64,000 nucleotides of DNA from Rhodopirellula bahusiensis (GTDB taxonomy: Bacteria > Planctomycetota > Planctomycetia > Pirellulales > Pirellulaceae), in NCBI RefSeq assembly GCF_002727185.1, contig NZ_NIZW01000022.1, forward strand, positions 55,556 through 119,555. The letters run 5' to 3'. Position 1 is the first letter of the stretch, and the number at the start of each line of letters is the position of its first letter. Shown here in pieces: positions 53,613 through 62,013 of the stretch. The position numbers and the translations under genes were made by a program. The notes under the pieces are model-generated. The model worked only from the letters and a program-made list of their open reading frames with translations. It was not told where the DNA came from and made no database searches.

Positions 53613-54911
53613 ATGGAACTTTCTCGACCTGAATTCCGCTCGATGGATCGCGAGCCCCTTCGCCAACATCAATGGGCTCGGTTGCAACGAGTTTGGCAGC
53701 GGCTGAAGGAATCAAGGCATCCGCTCTATCAAGAGACAATTGCTGCGACGCCAGATTTACGTGATTGGGAATCGTTCGAATCGTTGCCGTTTTTGAACAA
53801 GTCCGACTTGCTGGGTGATTCTCGGGAGGATCCATCCAAGCTGTTCACTCAACCTCGGCAAGCTTATTCGCGAGCTCATCAGACCAGCGGTTCACGCGGC
53901 TGGCCGATGCCCATCTTTGACACGTCTGATGATTGGCGTTGGTGGTTGAATTGTTGGCAGTACGTTTTGGATGCAGCTGATGTCACGCCCGCTGACACGG
54001 TCATGATGGCGTTTTCGTTCGGCCCGTTCATCGGGTTTTGGACTGCCAACGATGCATTGGTGCAGCGAGGGTGCCTCGTCGTTCCCGGTGGTGGTCTGTC
54101 TTCATCAGCTCGTTTGCAGATGATGCTGGATCGTGAGTGCACCGTGGTGTGTTGCACGCCGACGTACGCGATGCACTTGGCTTCTGTTGCGAATGAGCAT
54201 GGGATCGATTTGAAAGGCAGCAGCGTTTCCAGATTGATCGTCGCTGGTGAGCCGGGTGGAAGCGTTCCTGAGATCCGTCGTGCGATCGAAGAGCCTTGGG
54301 GGGCACGTGTAATCGATCATGCTGGTGCAAGTGAGCTCGGAGCGTGGGGATTTCCGACCGCTGACGATCGTGGATTGCACATCATCGAGTCTGAGTTCAT
54401 CGCTGAGTTTGTGGTGTTTGACGAAGAAGACCGGGCCGTGCGTTTCGCGGAGCCGGGTGAAGAATCGGAATTGGTGATGACCAACTTGGGACGCGTTGGT
54501 GGACCAATTGTTCGTTATCGAACCGGTGATATCGTTCGACCGGTTTGGGATCACGGGTTGGAATGCCAGTTCGTCAAACTAGACGGCGGCGTGATTGGGC
54601 GGGCGGACGACATGCTGGTCATCCGTGGCGTCAACGTCTTCCCCGCCAGCATCGAAGCCATCATTCGTCAGACAATGCCCGAAGCCGAGTTTCGGATGAT
54701 CGCGACTCGTCGGGAACACTTGGACCAACTTTCGATCGACATTGAATCTGCGGCGAAGTTGGAATCGACGAATGGGAGCTTGGGAGATCTACGGGAACTG
54801 CAAAATGCGTTTCGTGAGCGGTTGGCATTGCGAGTCGAGATCACGTCGGTGCCAATGGGATCGCTACCGCGATCGGAGGGGAAATCGAAACGCTTTGTGG
54901 ATCATCGCTGA
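53613..54911 (+). CDS. Phenylacetate-CoA ligase-like adenylate-forming enzyme
   Basis: This is a 432-residue member of the acyl-adenylate superfamily close to PaaK/CapK-type ligases. The N-terminal LRQHQWARLQRV helix is present. The phosphate loop is HQTSGSRGWPM, a variant of SSGTTGxP. The adenine motif is in IDHAGASELGAWG, followed by RYRTGDIV (ATP-binding Asp) and the hinge-like GGVIGRADDMLVIRGVNVFP. The ATG at 53613 gives the usual family length; the frame extends upstream without homology. It activates a carboxylic acid, not necessarily phenylacetate. There is no PAA pathway gene nearby. Confidence 0.88.
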   Translation: MELSRPEFRSMDREPLRQHQWARLQRVWQRLKESRHPLYQETIAATPDLRDWESFESLPFLNKSDLLGDSREDPSKLFTQPRQAYSRAHQTSGSRGWPMPIFDTSDDWRWWLNCWQYVLDAADVTPADTVMMAFSFGPFIGFWTANDALVQRGCLVVPGGGLSSSARLQMMLDRECTVVCCTPTYAMHLASVANEHGIDLKGSSVSRLIVAGEPGGSVPEIRRAIEEPWGARVIDHAGASELGAWGFPTADDRGLHIIESEFIAEFVVFDEEDRAVRFAEPGEESELVMTNLGRVGGPIVRYRTGDIVRPVWDHGLECQFVKLDGGVIGRADDMLVIRGVNVFPASIEAIIRQTMPEAEFRMIATRREHLDQLSIDIESAAKLESTNGSLGDLRELQNAFRERLALRVEITSVPMGSLPRSEGKSKRFVDHR

Positions 54912-54965
54912 TCTGGATTGGTCGTTCGTGCGGATCGCAGGGGTTGTCCGGGCTTTGGTTCTAAG

Positions 54966-54986
54966 GTGCTGTCACATTGACAGCAC
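54966..54986. repeat. Nine-base perfect inverted repeat ahead of the exopolysaccharide co-polymerase gene
   Basis: GTGCTGTCA-CAT-TGACAGCAC is a perfect dyad of nine base pairs with a three-base loop, 55 bases after the ligase stop and 135 bases before ATG 55122. A second hairpin, AAAAGCG ... CGCTTTT (54997-55018), ends in a T-run. Together they could terminate the ligase transcript; alternatively the dyad is an operator for the following gene. Confidence 0.5.
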
Positions 54987-55121
54987 TTCGCACGGGAAAA
55001 GCGGGCAAAAACGCTTTTTCGCTTGACGATATCGAGAGCGCAAGTGAACATCGGTTTGTCACGGTAGGGGGAGTACCTGAATCCCTGCGGTCCACAATCG
55101 ATCGATCTCGAGAAACAATCT

Positions 55122-57482
55122 ATGGCTGAGTCTGCCAAACCGACCAACCGACTTCCCGCCCGCGGCCCATCTAGCTCAACGTCTGACGGGGAAGAAACGC
55201 TGGATGTTCTACAGATTTTGAGCCGGCAACGGTGGCTGATCGCGTTTCTGTCGATCGCAGGCCTCGCGGCAGGTGTTGCCTACGCACTGAACGCTCAGGT
55301 TTGGTACGAGTCCAACGCCAAGGTTCTGATCAACCAGAAGAGTGCTGGTTTGGGTGGCAATAGTACCGGTACTGACATGGTTGATGAGGACATTCTCGCC
55401 AACCATATGGAGTTGATTCAAAGCCGAATGATTGTCGGTGAGGCCTTGGAGCAAACCGAGTTAGTGGATTTGCCTTCTATCGAATCTCACCTGGATGAGA
55501 AAACGGATGCGATCGACTATGTCATCGATCAACTTTCCATTGTCAAAGGTGGAGATGGTTCCGCCAAGACGGCTCGAAGTCTCAACATCACGTTCACGCA
55601 TACGGAACCTGATGATGCGAAGCTGATCTTAACCGCCGTGATGAAACGCTACGAGCAATTCATCATCGACCAGGTCGAACAAGTGATGGGCCGTGCGAAT
55701 GAGATGGTCAACAAGGCAAAGACGGAAGTTGAAGCCGAGTTGGTTGCCGCTGAGCAAGAACACTTGAAAGCTCGTCAGGAAGCTCCGTTGTTTTTTCAAG
55801 GCGAAGGCAGCAGCAATATCTACCAGGATCGCTATCGCCGATTGCAAGACGAATTGCTGGATCTCGATATTCAAGAGTCAACGGTAAAAACTCGTTTGAC
55901 TCGAGTGGATGAGACCCTGAAAGAAATGGATGAGTCGACAGATCCAATCGATCAACTCGACAAGCTTGCTCTAATTGACAGTGATAGCTTGGAGCGTCTT
56001 GGTGTCTTTGCTGGCCTGCAAATGAACTCAGCTAACACGGCTGAATTCAAAGCTGCGATGCCGGCCAAAATGGAGGAAGCTCGAACGCAAATCACTCATT
56101 TGCTCCAACTCAATAGTGAAAAACAACGACTGACGTCGGTGTTTGGGCCGGGCCACCCGAAGGTGCAAGAGCTGGAAAGTGAGATCACGCTGGTCAAGGA
56201 ATTCTTGCAAGACCAGAAAGAACTCACCAGCCCCGCCGAAATGTTCGGCGATAGTGCTCTTACGCCTGAAGGATTGTTGAAGGCTTATGTGGGTTTCTTG
56301 AATCACGATTTGGCGGCACTTTCCGAACGTCGCAAAGAACTGACCTATCTCGCGGCCGATGCTGAAACAAAAGCGAAAGAACTGATTGAGTACGAACTCA
56401 CCGACATGATCTTGCAAAAGAAGATCGGTCGACAAGAAGATTTGTTCGAAGGCGTTGTGCAACAGCTTCGAGAATTGGATACGGCGAGCGGATTGACCGG
56501 GTATCTCTACGAGTTTTTGGCCGTTCCGCGAATCGGTCAAAAGTCTTGGCCGAAACTGCCACTTTGCGGACTAGGCGGTCTGATGCTAGGGCTGTTTTCT
56601 GGTTTGTTCCTGGCTGTTGCCAACGATGTCCGTGATGGTCGTTTCCGGTCGGCTGCCGAATTGGACGATGCGATCGGCCTGCCTAGTCTCGGTCGCGTTG
56701 GCAAGCTGAATTCAATCAATCAGGGCATCAAGGGTTTGATTGCAACGGAGCTTTCGCCTGACGCCGAAGCGTTCCGTCTGGGGCGCACCATGCTGCTGCC
56801 CGATATTCGAAACGGCAACGTACGTGCGATTGGCTTCACCAGCCCCATGCAAGGCGATGGTAAATCAACCGTGGTTTCCAACTTCGCGGTGTCGTTTTCT
56901 CAAGTCGGGTTGAAGGTATTGGTCATCGACGCCGATCTGCGTCGTCCAAGTGCTCATCGCTATTTCAGTCTCGGAAAAGAAGATGGGCTTTGCGATGTCC
57001 TCGAAGGCCGTTTGGAAATCCCGGAAGCAATCAAGGCGACCGAAGCTGACAATGTCTTTGTGATGACATCGGGATCGTCTAGTCAAACACCTGCTGAACT
57101 ATTGCAATCACAACGACTCGATGAAGTTTTGGCGGTTGTGAAAGAAGACTACGACTTGGTCTTGGTTGACTTGCCGCCTGTGCTGGCAGTTTCCGACCCC
57201 GTGGTCGTGATGCCGCGATTGGATGGTGGCATTTTGGTCGTCAAGGTTGCCAATGTTCGCCGCGATGAAGTGGTTAACACGCTTCGCCGGATCGATAGTT
57301 CCGGCGGTGAGATGTTGGGCTGCATGCTCAATGCATTCGGAGCCGGCAAGAAATTTGACTCCGATGGTGGCTATTACGGATACTACAAGAGCGACTACAC
57401 CCGACCGTCATCATCGACAACACGTCAATCTGCCCCCAAGGCAGCGACGATTTCCAGCAACGGGCAACCCAAACCAGAGTAG
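55122..57482 (+). CDS. Exopolysaccharide co-polymerase with tyrosine autokinase domain (Wzc/GumC type)
   Basis: This 786-residue protein has an N-terminal Wzz domain with a first helix at about 38-60, then a large coiled-coil periplasmic part (about 60-460). A second helix follows near 470-495 (GLGGLMLGLFSGLFLAVAN), then a cytoplasmic BY-kinase domain. The latter has the Walker A motif SPMQGDGKST (Lys581), Walker A' VLVIDADLRRP and Walker B LVLVDLPP, with a tyrosine-rich tail (GGYYGYYKSDY) for autophosphorylation. Cyclic phosphorylation regulates chain length and export. A two-way terminator separates it from the convergent outer-membrane export gene. Confidence 0.95.
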   Translation: MAESAKPTNRLPARGPSSSTSDGEETLDVLQILSRQRWLIAFLSIAGLAAGVAYALNAQVWYESNAKVLINQKSAGLGGNSTGTDMVDEDILANHMELIQSRMIVGEALEQTELVDLPSIESHLDEKTDAIDYVIDQLSIVKGGDGSAKTARSLNITFTHTEPDDAKLILTAVMKRYEQFIIDQVEQVMGRANEMVNKAKTEVEAELVAAEQEHLKARQEAPLFFQGEGSSNIYQDRYRRLQDELLDLDIQESTVKTRLTRVDETLKEMDESTDPIDQLDKLALIDSDSLERLGVFAGLQMNSANTAEFKAAMPAKMEEARTQITHLLQLNSEKQRLTSVFGPGHPKVQELESEITLVKEFLQDQKELTSPAEMFGDSALTPEGLLKAYVGFLNHDLAALSERRKELTYLAADAETKAKELIEYELTDMILQKKIGRQEDLFEGVVQQLRELDTASGLTGYLYEFLAVPRIGQKSWPKLPLCGLGGLMLGLFSGLFLAVANDVRDGRFRSAAELDDAIGLPSLGRVGKLNSINQGIKGLIATELSPDAEAFRLGRTMLLPDIRNGNVRAIGFTSPMQGDGKSTVVSNFAVSFSQVGLKVLVIDADLRRPSAHRYFSLGKEDGLCDVLEGRLEIPEAIKATEADNVFVMTSGSSSQTPAELLQSQRLDEVLAVVKEDYDLVLVDLPPVLAVSDPVVVMPRLDGGILVVKVANVRRDEVVNTLRRIDSSGGEMLGCMLNAFGAGKKFDSDGGYYGYYKSDYTRPSSSTTRQSAPKAATISSNGQPKPE

Positions 57483-57575
57483 AGCAGGCTGTCAGTGTAG
57501 AACAGTTGTCCTCAACTGTTCCCCTCCGAGCAAGAGCCTCCAATCGATTTTCTGCTGGTGCGATATCAACGCAAA

Positions 57576-57612
57576 AAAAGGCCGCGAACAAAAATGTTGT
57601 TCGCGGCCTTTT
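57576..57612. terminator. Bidirectional rho-independent terminator
   Basis: A perfect 11-base GC-rich stem (GGCCGCGAACA / TGTTCGCGGCC) with a seven-base loop is flanked by seven As on the left and TTTTGGCTTTTT on the right, so each strand has a T-run after the stem. It lies 94 bases after the kinase stop and 23 bases after the minus-strand export gene stop. Confidence 0.92.
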
Positions 57613-57634
57613 GGCTTTTTCGATCAGGCAATCA

Positions 57635-58960
57635 CTATTCTCGAGTGAATGCGACCAAGATTGAATCGCCGCTGAAGTAGTTCAGGAACCCGTTGAAGAA
57701 CGCTCCACCTGGTTTCTGTTGCAACATCACAACATCATCAGGAAGAATTCGAATCCGTTCTTTCGGATCCTTCATGGCACGATCGAGGTCGCAGCGGATC
57801 GTCATTTGTCGTCCATCGGGCAGCGTCCGCAGAATCAACACGCGGCTTGGTTCGCGAAGGTAACCTGGCGTTCCACCGGCCAGAACGCTTCCGTCCCGTC
57901 CGAGAGGACCACCGGCTGAACCGCTGGCGAGTGCGATCGCTTCGATAATGTCGACGTCTTGGTCACGTGGCAACGGCACGCGTCCACCAGGTAGCAACCC
58001 ACCGGAGATGAAGTACTCGTTCCGACGTGGGATGAAGACAACATCGCCTTCTTCCAGGATGACGTCTTCTTGCGTGAACGGTAGGTTGTCACAGGGGCAT
58101 CCTGCAAGCGGAATGCGAATGACACCTGCGTTGCATTGCCCGCCTTCACCACCAGAAACAATGCTCTGCAATTGGCCGCCGCTGATGAAGCTGTTGTTGA
58201 GTCCCGCACTTGCACGGATCACGTACAGTTCACGAGCCGCATCGGTGCCCGGCAATCCACCGGTCGACGCCAAAGCGTGCAAGACGTCGTTTTCATAAAT
58301 GGGCAAGTCAATCACTTCACCTGAACCGCGATGAATTTCATCGACGGCTTGCGGAGACACCAAAGCAACCGCTGTACTTGGCGTGTCTTCGCGAAGAACA
58401 ACGACCCGTTTCACTCGTGGAATCAGCAGGTCCACTGTGACGCGTTCCTTGCCTTCTTGAACGACTTCTTCTTCGATCAGACGAGAAGAAACTCGTTCAA
58501 TGGCTTCATTCATCGTCAGGCCATTGACATCCAATCGACCGATGATTGGAAGCGTGATGCTACCATCTGCATCGACCTGAATTGGAAGACCGGTCGTTGG
58601 AGCAACGACACTGCCACGTGGTGGATAGTAGCGTTGGTTAACAGCCTGAGTTCGTTGTTGAACTGGAGTCTCTTCTTCATTGGGCGGGAACACTCCGAAG
58701 ACATAGACACTGAGCGTGTCGCCAGCGGCGATCCGGTGAGCTGCGGGTTTGGGTTGCCCGAGTGTTGCATAGGGCAAAGGGCCCAGTGCTTCACGTGAGC
58801 AAGCAAACAGTTCCGGGTCGAGCCGGTGGGCAGGAACCGCGTGAGCGGCTGACGAAACCAAGTGTTGGTGACAGCCAGTGGTGCTGATCGCAGCCAGTGC
58901 AAGCAATCCGCATGCGGTCTGTGCCACGCTTTTCAGAATCGATTCTTTTGAGCGGGTCAT
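57635..58960 (-). CDS. Polysaccharide export outer-membrane lipoprotein (Wza/SLBB family)
   Basis: This is a 441-residue protein with a lipoprotein signal ending ISTTGC. It is followed by a polysaccharide-export (poly_export) domain (RIAAGDTLSVYVFGVFPP and the TLPIIGRLDVNGLTMNEAIERV region) and SLBB-like beta-grasp domains (EGDVVFIPRRNEYFISGG and PDDVVMLQQ). It forms an outer-membrane channel for exopolysaccharide, working with the Wzc-like protein on the other strand. The ATG at 58960 starts the signal; the frame continues upstream to 59044 without function. It lies 64 bases after the Cys-rich lipoprotein gene. Confidence 0.93.
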   Translation of the reverse strand: MTRSKESILKSVAQTACGLLALAAISTTGCHQHLVSSAAHAVPAHRLDPELFACSREALGPLPYATLGQPKPAAHRIAAGDTLSVYVFGVFPPNEEETPVQQRTQAVNQRYYPPRGSVVAPTTGLPIQVDADGSITLPIIGRLDVNGLTMNEAIERVSSRLIEEEVVQEGKERVTVDLLIPRVKRVVVLREDTPSTAVALVSPQAVDEIHRGSGEVIDLPIYENDVLHALASTGGLPGTDAARELYVIRASAGLNNSFISGGQLQSIVSGGEGGQCNAGVIRIPLAGCPCDNLPFTQEDVILEEGDVVFIPRRNEYFISGGLLPGGRVPLPRDQDVDIIEAIALASGSAGGPLGRDGSVLAGGTPGYLREPSRVLILRTLPDGRQMTIRCDLDRAMKDPKERIRILPDDVVMLQQKPGGAFFNGFLNYFSGDSILVAFTRE

Positions 58961-59024
58961 TGCTGAGTCCCTTCGCAATGCAAGGAATGTATGTGTTGTT
59001 AAAGTTGCAAAAACGGGAACTCGA

Positions 59025-59912
59025 CTATTCGGCGAGTTTGACAACCGGTTTGGTTTCGATCATTTCAAAGAATCCAGCCGGCAATGCGATCGCGTTGCCA
59101 CTGGCGTCTTTCAGTTCAGCGGTCGCCTTCAAGCCTTGAGCGATTGGCTCAGCCATACGGACAATCGTTGTCCGAGCTGAAGCCGGTTTGGCTTCGATTG
59201 ATCGAACGTTTTTCTTCGCAACCAATTCTGACTCGCGTTGAGGAGCGGCACGGCGGGTCACGGATTCGGTTGAACCTTCCGTTGACGACTGCTTGCCGAA
59301 TTCCTTTTCATCGCTTGGCAGAACACCGGCGTCTAGGTTCTGAACTGCATTCTTTTTCGCGGCCGCTGCCTGCAAGTCGCTGAACGACTTTTCGATATCG
59401 GTTGTTTCGATAGTCGGCATTGGCACAGGTGCCATTTCGATCATCTCATCCGAAACCGGCATGCCGATCGCGGGCATTCCACAGGGGACGCATGTTCCGT
59501 CGGCGCAAGGTTCCTCACATCGTGGGAACGGGCATTCGCAAGTTTCAAAAATGCGAATGGTGTGTGTGTCAGGGAACTGCTCGGCGCGAGCTGCACCGTC
59601 CTGCCAACCGCTGTAGTAAGCGTGACGTTTGTTGTCACACTCCTTCAGGATTTGACCCGGCTTCCAGTAACGCGATGGAGCAACGGCCGGAGGGCAGGTG
59701 CTTCCGCCGGTTGAGACTTCATAGAAACCGTCAATCCAGCCCAATTTGTAGTCGTGCGGGTAGCACGACGATTCTGGGTTCCCGCACTTAACGTACTGGA
59801 CCATCGCTCGAGCCGACTGAGTGTGCTCGTAGCAGCAATCATCCAGCGATGCACAACCGCCGAACGGGACCAGCAGCAGCATGGTCGCTAAAAGTTTTCG
59901 TTTCATTTTCAT
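59025..59912 (-). CDS. Cysteine-rich lipoprotein of the exopolysaccharide cluster
   Basis: This is a 295-residue protein. The N terminus has a lipobox (LLVPFGGC, Cys20). The next 120 residues carry many cysteines, often paired (CCYEH, CECPFPRCEEPC, CVPCGMP), together with a repeated aromatic/Gly motif (YKLGWIDGFYEV and YYSGWQDGAARAEQF). The C-terminal half is charged and probably unstructured. It precedes the Wza-type gene on the same strand, so it may help polymer passage or attachment at the surface. The family is seen mostly in planctomycetes and has no assigned function. Confidence 0.85.
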   Translation of the reverse strand: MKMKRKLLATMLLLVPFGGCASLDDCCYEHTQSARAMVQYVKCGNPESSCYPHDYKLGWIDGFYEVSTGGSTCPPAVAPSRYWKPGQILKECDNKRHAYYSGWQDGAARAEQFPDTHTIRIFETCECPFPRCEEPCADGTCVPCGMPAIGMPVSDEMIEMAPVPMPTIETTDIEKSFSDLQAAAAKKNAVQNLDAGVLPSDEKEFGKQSSTEGSTESVTRRAAPQRESELVAKKNVRSIEAKPASARTTIVRMAEPIAQGLKATAELKDASGNAIALPAGFFEMIETKPVVKLAE

Positions 59913-60160
59913 ACTCGCACCGTGGCTCGTTCGAGGCCCGTGATTGGGATCGCCTACCGGTGTTTTCGGAAAGTCAAGGGAATTGCCGGTGGCGAACTCA
60001 GGAAAACACGGCCAATTGGCACTCCCCCCATCCTGCGAGCTTCAAAACCGGCGCGACTGCAACAGCCGTCAAAGTTTGCCCAGGCGGCTCGCTAGGGTTT
60101 GGGCGACTGCTCGCAACCCGCCACGCAACAACGTTTTGCACATCTTTGCCTCGCTATTCA

Positions 60161-60181
60161 TAACCCGCAGCGTCAGCAAGG
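60161..60181 (+). repeat. 21-base interspersed repeat, copy 1
   Basis: TAACCCGCAGCGTCAGCAAG, plus one further G, differs from copy 2 at a single base (C versus T at position 14). Repeats of this form (AACCCGcAGCGTnAGCaAGG) are familiar in intergenic DNA of Rhodopirellula-type genomes; I base that on recollection, not on a search. Confidence 0.65.
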
Positions 60182-60437
60182 AAGCACAAACCGTGCAACG
60201 GATTGGGTGTACGCTTCTTTCATCAAAAGCTGGTAAGTAAGATTGACCAGCCAGCAGGCTCTCCATGCGATTCTCAACGCAGCAAATGATCGCGACCCAG
60301 ACTAAATTGATGTCACGCTGAACTGGTTGCCTTCCGCCCGGCAGCCAAATTCGCCAGGACCGACCGTTGTTCGCAACCTACCGCCGAAACACGATCTAAT
60401 TTCAGCAGCAGGACGCTCCAGGCCCGTATTTGCGTCC

Positions 60438-60458
60438 TAACCCGCAGCGTTAGCAAGG
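60438..60458 (+). repeat. 21-base interspersed repeat, copy 2
   Basis: TAACCCGCAGCGTTAGCAAG, plus one further G, in the same orientation as copy 1 and 277 bases downstream. It lies 118 bases ahead of the polymerase ATG. Confidence 0.65.
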
Positions 60459-60575
60459 CTCCCAAAGTCAACGTGCTAGACCGCAAGGGGTGACCGGTGA
60501 AATCCTAAGTTTTTTGGGCGGCAACGATCCATCTGCGGCTCTTTTCTTCCTTCCTCTTTCAACCTTCACCTGCAC

Positions 60576-61976
60576 ATGTTCAGCCCCGAAATTGCGTTTT
60601 GGATCATGCTGGCCGTGTCCCTCGGTTTCGCAGGATGGTTCGGTTGGAAGCACGGCAAGCACTACGCGCTGGGGGCCGGGATGGCAGCCTCGCTGTTCGC
60701 GGGCACGTGGTTCGAAATCGTCGTGCTGGGCACTCGGATCAACGTGACGATGGCGACTGCGATTGTGCTTCTGGTGGTCTATTGCACGCACTCATGGCGA
60801 GAGATCTTTCGGTTCCTCGGACCGCTGGATTACTTGATTGGTGCGATGACCATCTGGCACATCGTCGTCGACACGTACTATGGCGAGCAACCACTCGCAG
60901 TCGCCGCCCAAGCCTACGGCCAGTGGATGCTTCCCTACGCAGCAGGGCGATATGCATTTCTCCATCGGGATGCCTTGCTCAAACTCGCGCCCGTTTTCGG
61001 CATCATCGGTGCCGCTATCTCCATGTTTTGTATCGCGGAAGCTTGGACCGGGATCAATTTGTGGGAGGCAGCGTTTTCGCCTCGTGACGAACTCGTCACT
61101 TTCATCGGCCAACTGCGTTACGGGCTCGCGTACCGGGCCTGCGGCCCCACCCGACACGCAATCTTTCTGAGCAACGTGCTACTCACCCTGGTCCCCTTTG
61201 CCATTTTGATGACGCAGCGAGAAATTGCATGGGTTCCTGGACTCGGCAAATGGAATCGATGGATCGGTTCCGTCCTGTTAGCCGTGCTCCTTTTAGGTGT
61301 CGCATCGTCGCTGTCTCGCGGACCCATTGTGACTCTTATTCTGGCTGGCGGTCTCGCACTGGCATGGCACTATCGCCCGGCTGCCTGGGGACTGTCAGTA
61401 GTCGTTATCGTTTTAGCGGGATTGGTTGCAGGCAATTGGGATGGATTTCTTCGTCTACTTGAGTCTGATGCAGATGAGCACAAACGAGCAGCGGTGTTGG
61501 TCGTCGACGATCAACAGGTCGTGTACACCGGGACTCGGAATCGTTTGGTCAATCTGCAGGTTTACGTGCCGATATTGATCGAGGGCGGACCATTGGGCTA
61601 TGGAACAATCAACAGCACAGGATTTCCGCCGGCCAACCTGCCAGGACTGCCAACGGATCCAAAAGTAAGGAAACGTCTCGGAATCGTCGACAACGCATTC
61701 CTAAACAATGGCCTACGTTTTGGCTGGGTTGGACTCGTTTTATTTTCGGGCTTGTTCATCGCCGCAGCAACCACCGCGTTCCAACTGTCGCGCCCGGCGA
61801 GCACCTATTTCTTCCCACTCGATCATCGCTATTTCATTGCCACCGCAACCCTCACGATCGCGTTTCTATTCGAAATCGCCACAGTGTTCTGGTCATACGA
61901 CTACGCTTTCTGGGTACTATTCGGGTTCGGGTTGATCGCAGGGCTGGTATCGCAATCAAAGAGACCTGGCTTGTAA
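60576..61976 (+). CDS. O-antigen ligase/polymerase-like membrane protein
   Basis: This is a 466-residue protein with about 11 membrane helices. A larger hydrophilic loop lies near residues 285-375, which is the pattern of Wzy/O-antigen-ligase (PF04932-like) proteins that polymerise or transfer lipid-linked glycans. The motif LLGVASSLSRGPIVTLILAG resembles the family's SRG loop. Given the export and co-polymerase genes nearby it is the likely exopolysaccharide polymerase. No glycosyltransferase genes follow within the window because an insertion sequence begins 37 bases after the stop. Confidence 0.83.
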   Translation: MFSPEIAFWIMLAVSLGFAGWFGWKHGKHYALGAGMAASLFAGTWFEIVVLGTRINVTMATAIVLLVVYCTHSWREIFRFLGPLDYLIGAMTIWHIVVDTYYGEQPLAVAAQAYGQWMLPYAAGRYAFLHRDALLKLAPVFGIIGAAISMFCIAEAWTGINLWEAAFSPRDELVTFIGQLRYGLAYRACGPTRHAIFLSNVLLTLVPFAILMTQREIAWVPGLGKWNRWIGSVLLAVLLLGVASSLSRGPIVTLILAGGLALAWHYRPAAWGLSVVVIVLAGLVAGNWDGFLRLLESDADEHKRAAVLVVDDQQVVYTGTRNRLVNLQVYVPILIEGGPLGYGTINSTGFPPANLPGLPTDPKVRKRLGIVDNAFLNNGLRFGWVGLVLFSGLFIAAATTAFQLSRPASTYFFPLDHRYFIATATLTIAFLFEIATVFWSYDYAFWVLFGFGLIAGLVSQSKRPGL

Positions 61977-62013
61977 CGTGGTGGATCGAAATGTGCTGGT
62001 TCAGCGTAACCGT

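Larger units (their letters stand above)
59913..60575. other. Intergenic region within the exopolysaccharide cluster
   Basis: This stretch of about 660 bases has no supported gene and carries two direct copies of a 21-base repeat (60161-60181 and 60438-60458). Promoters for the divergent lipoprotein and polymerase genes must lie here; I could not assign them with confidence. Confidence 0.6.
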
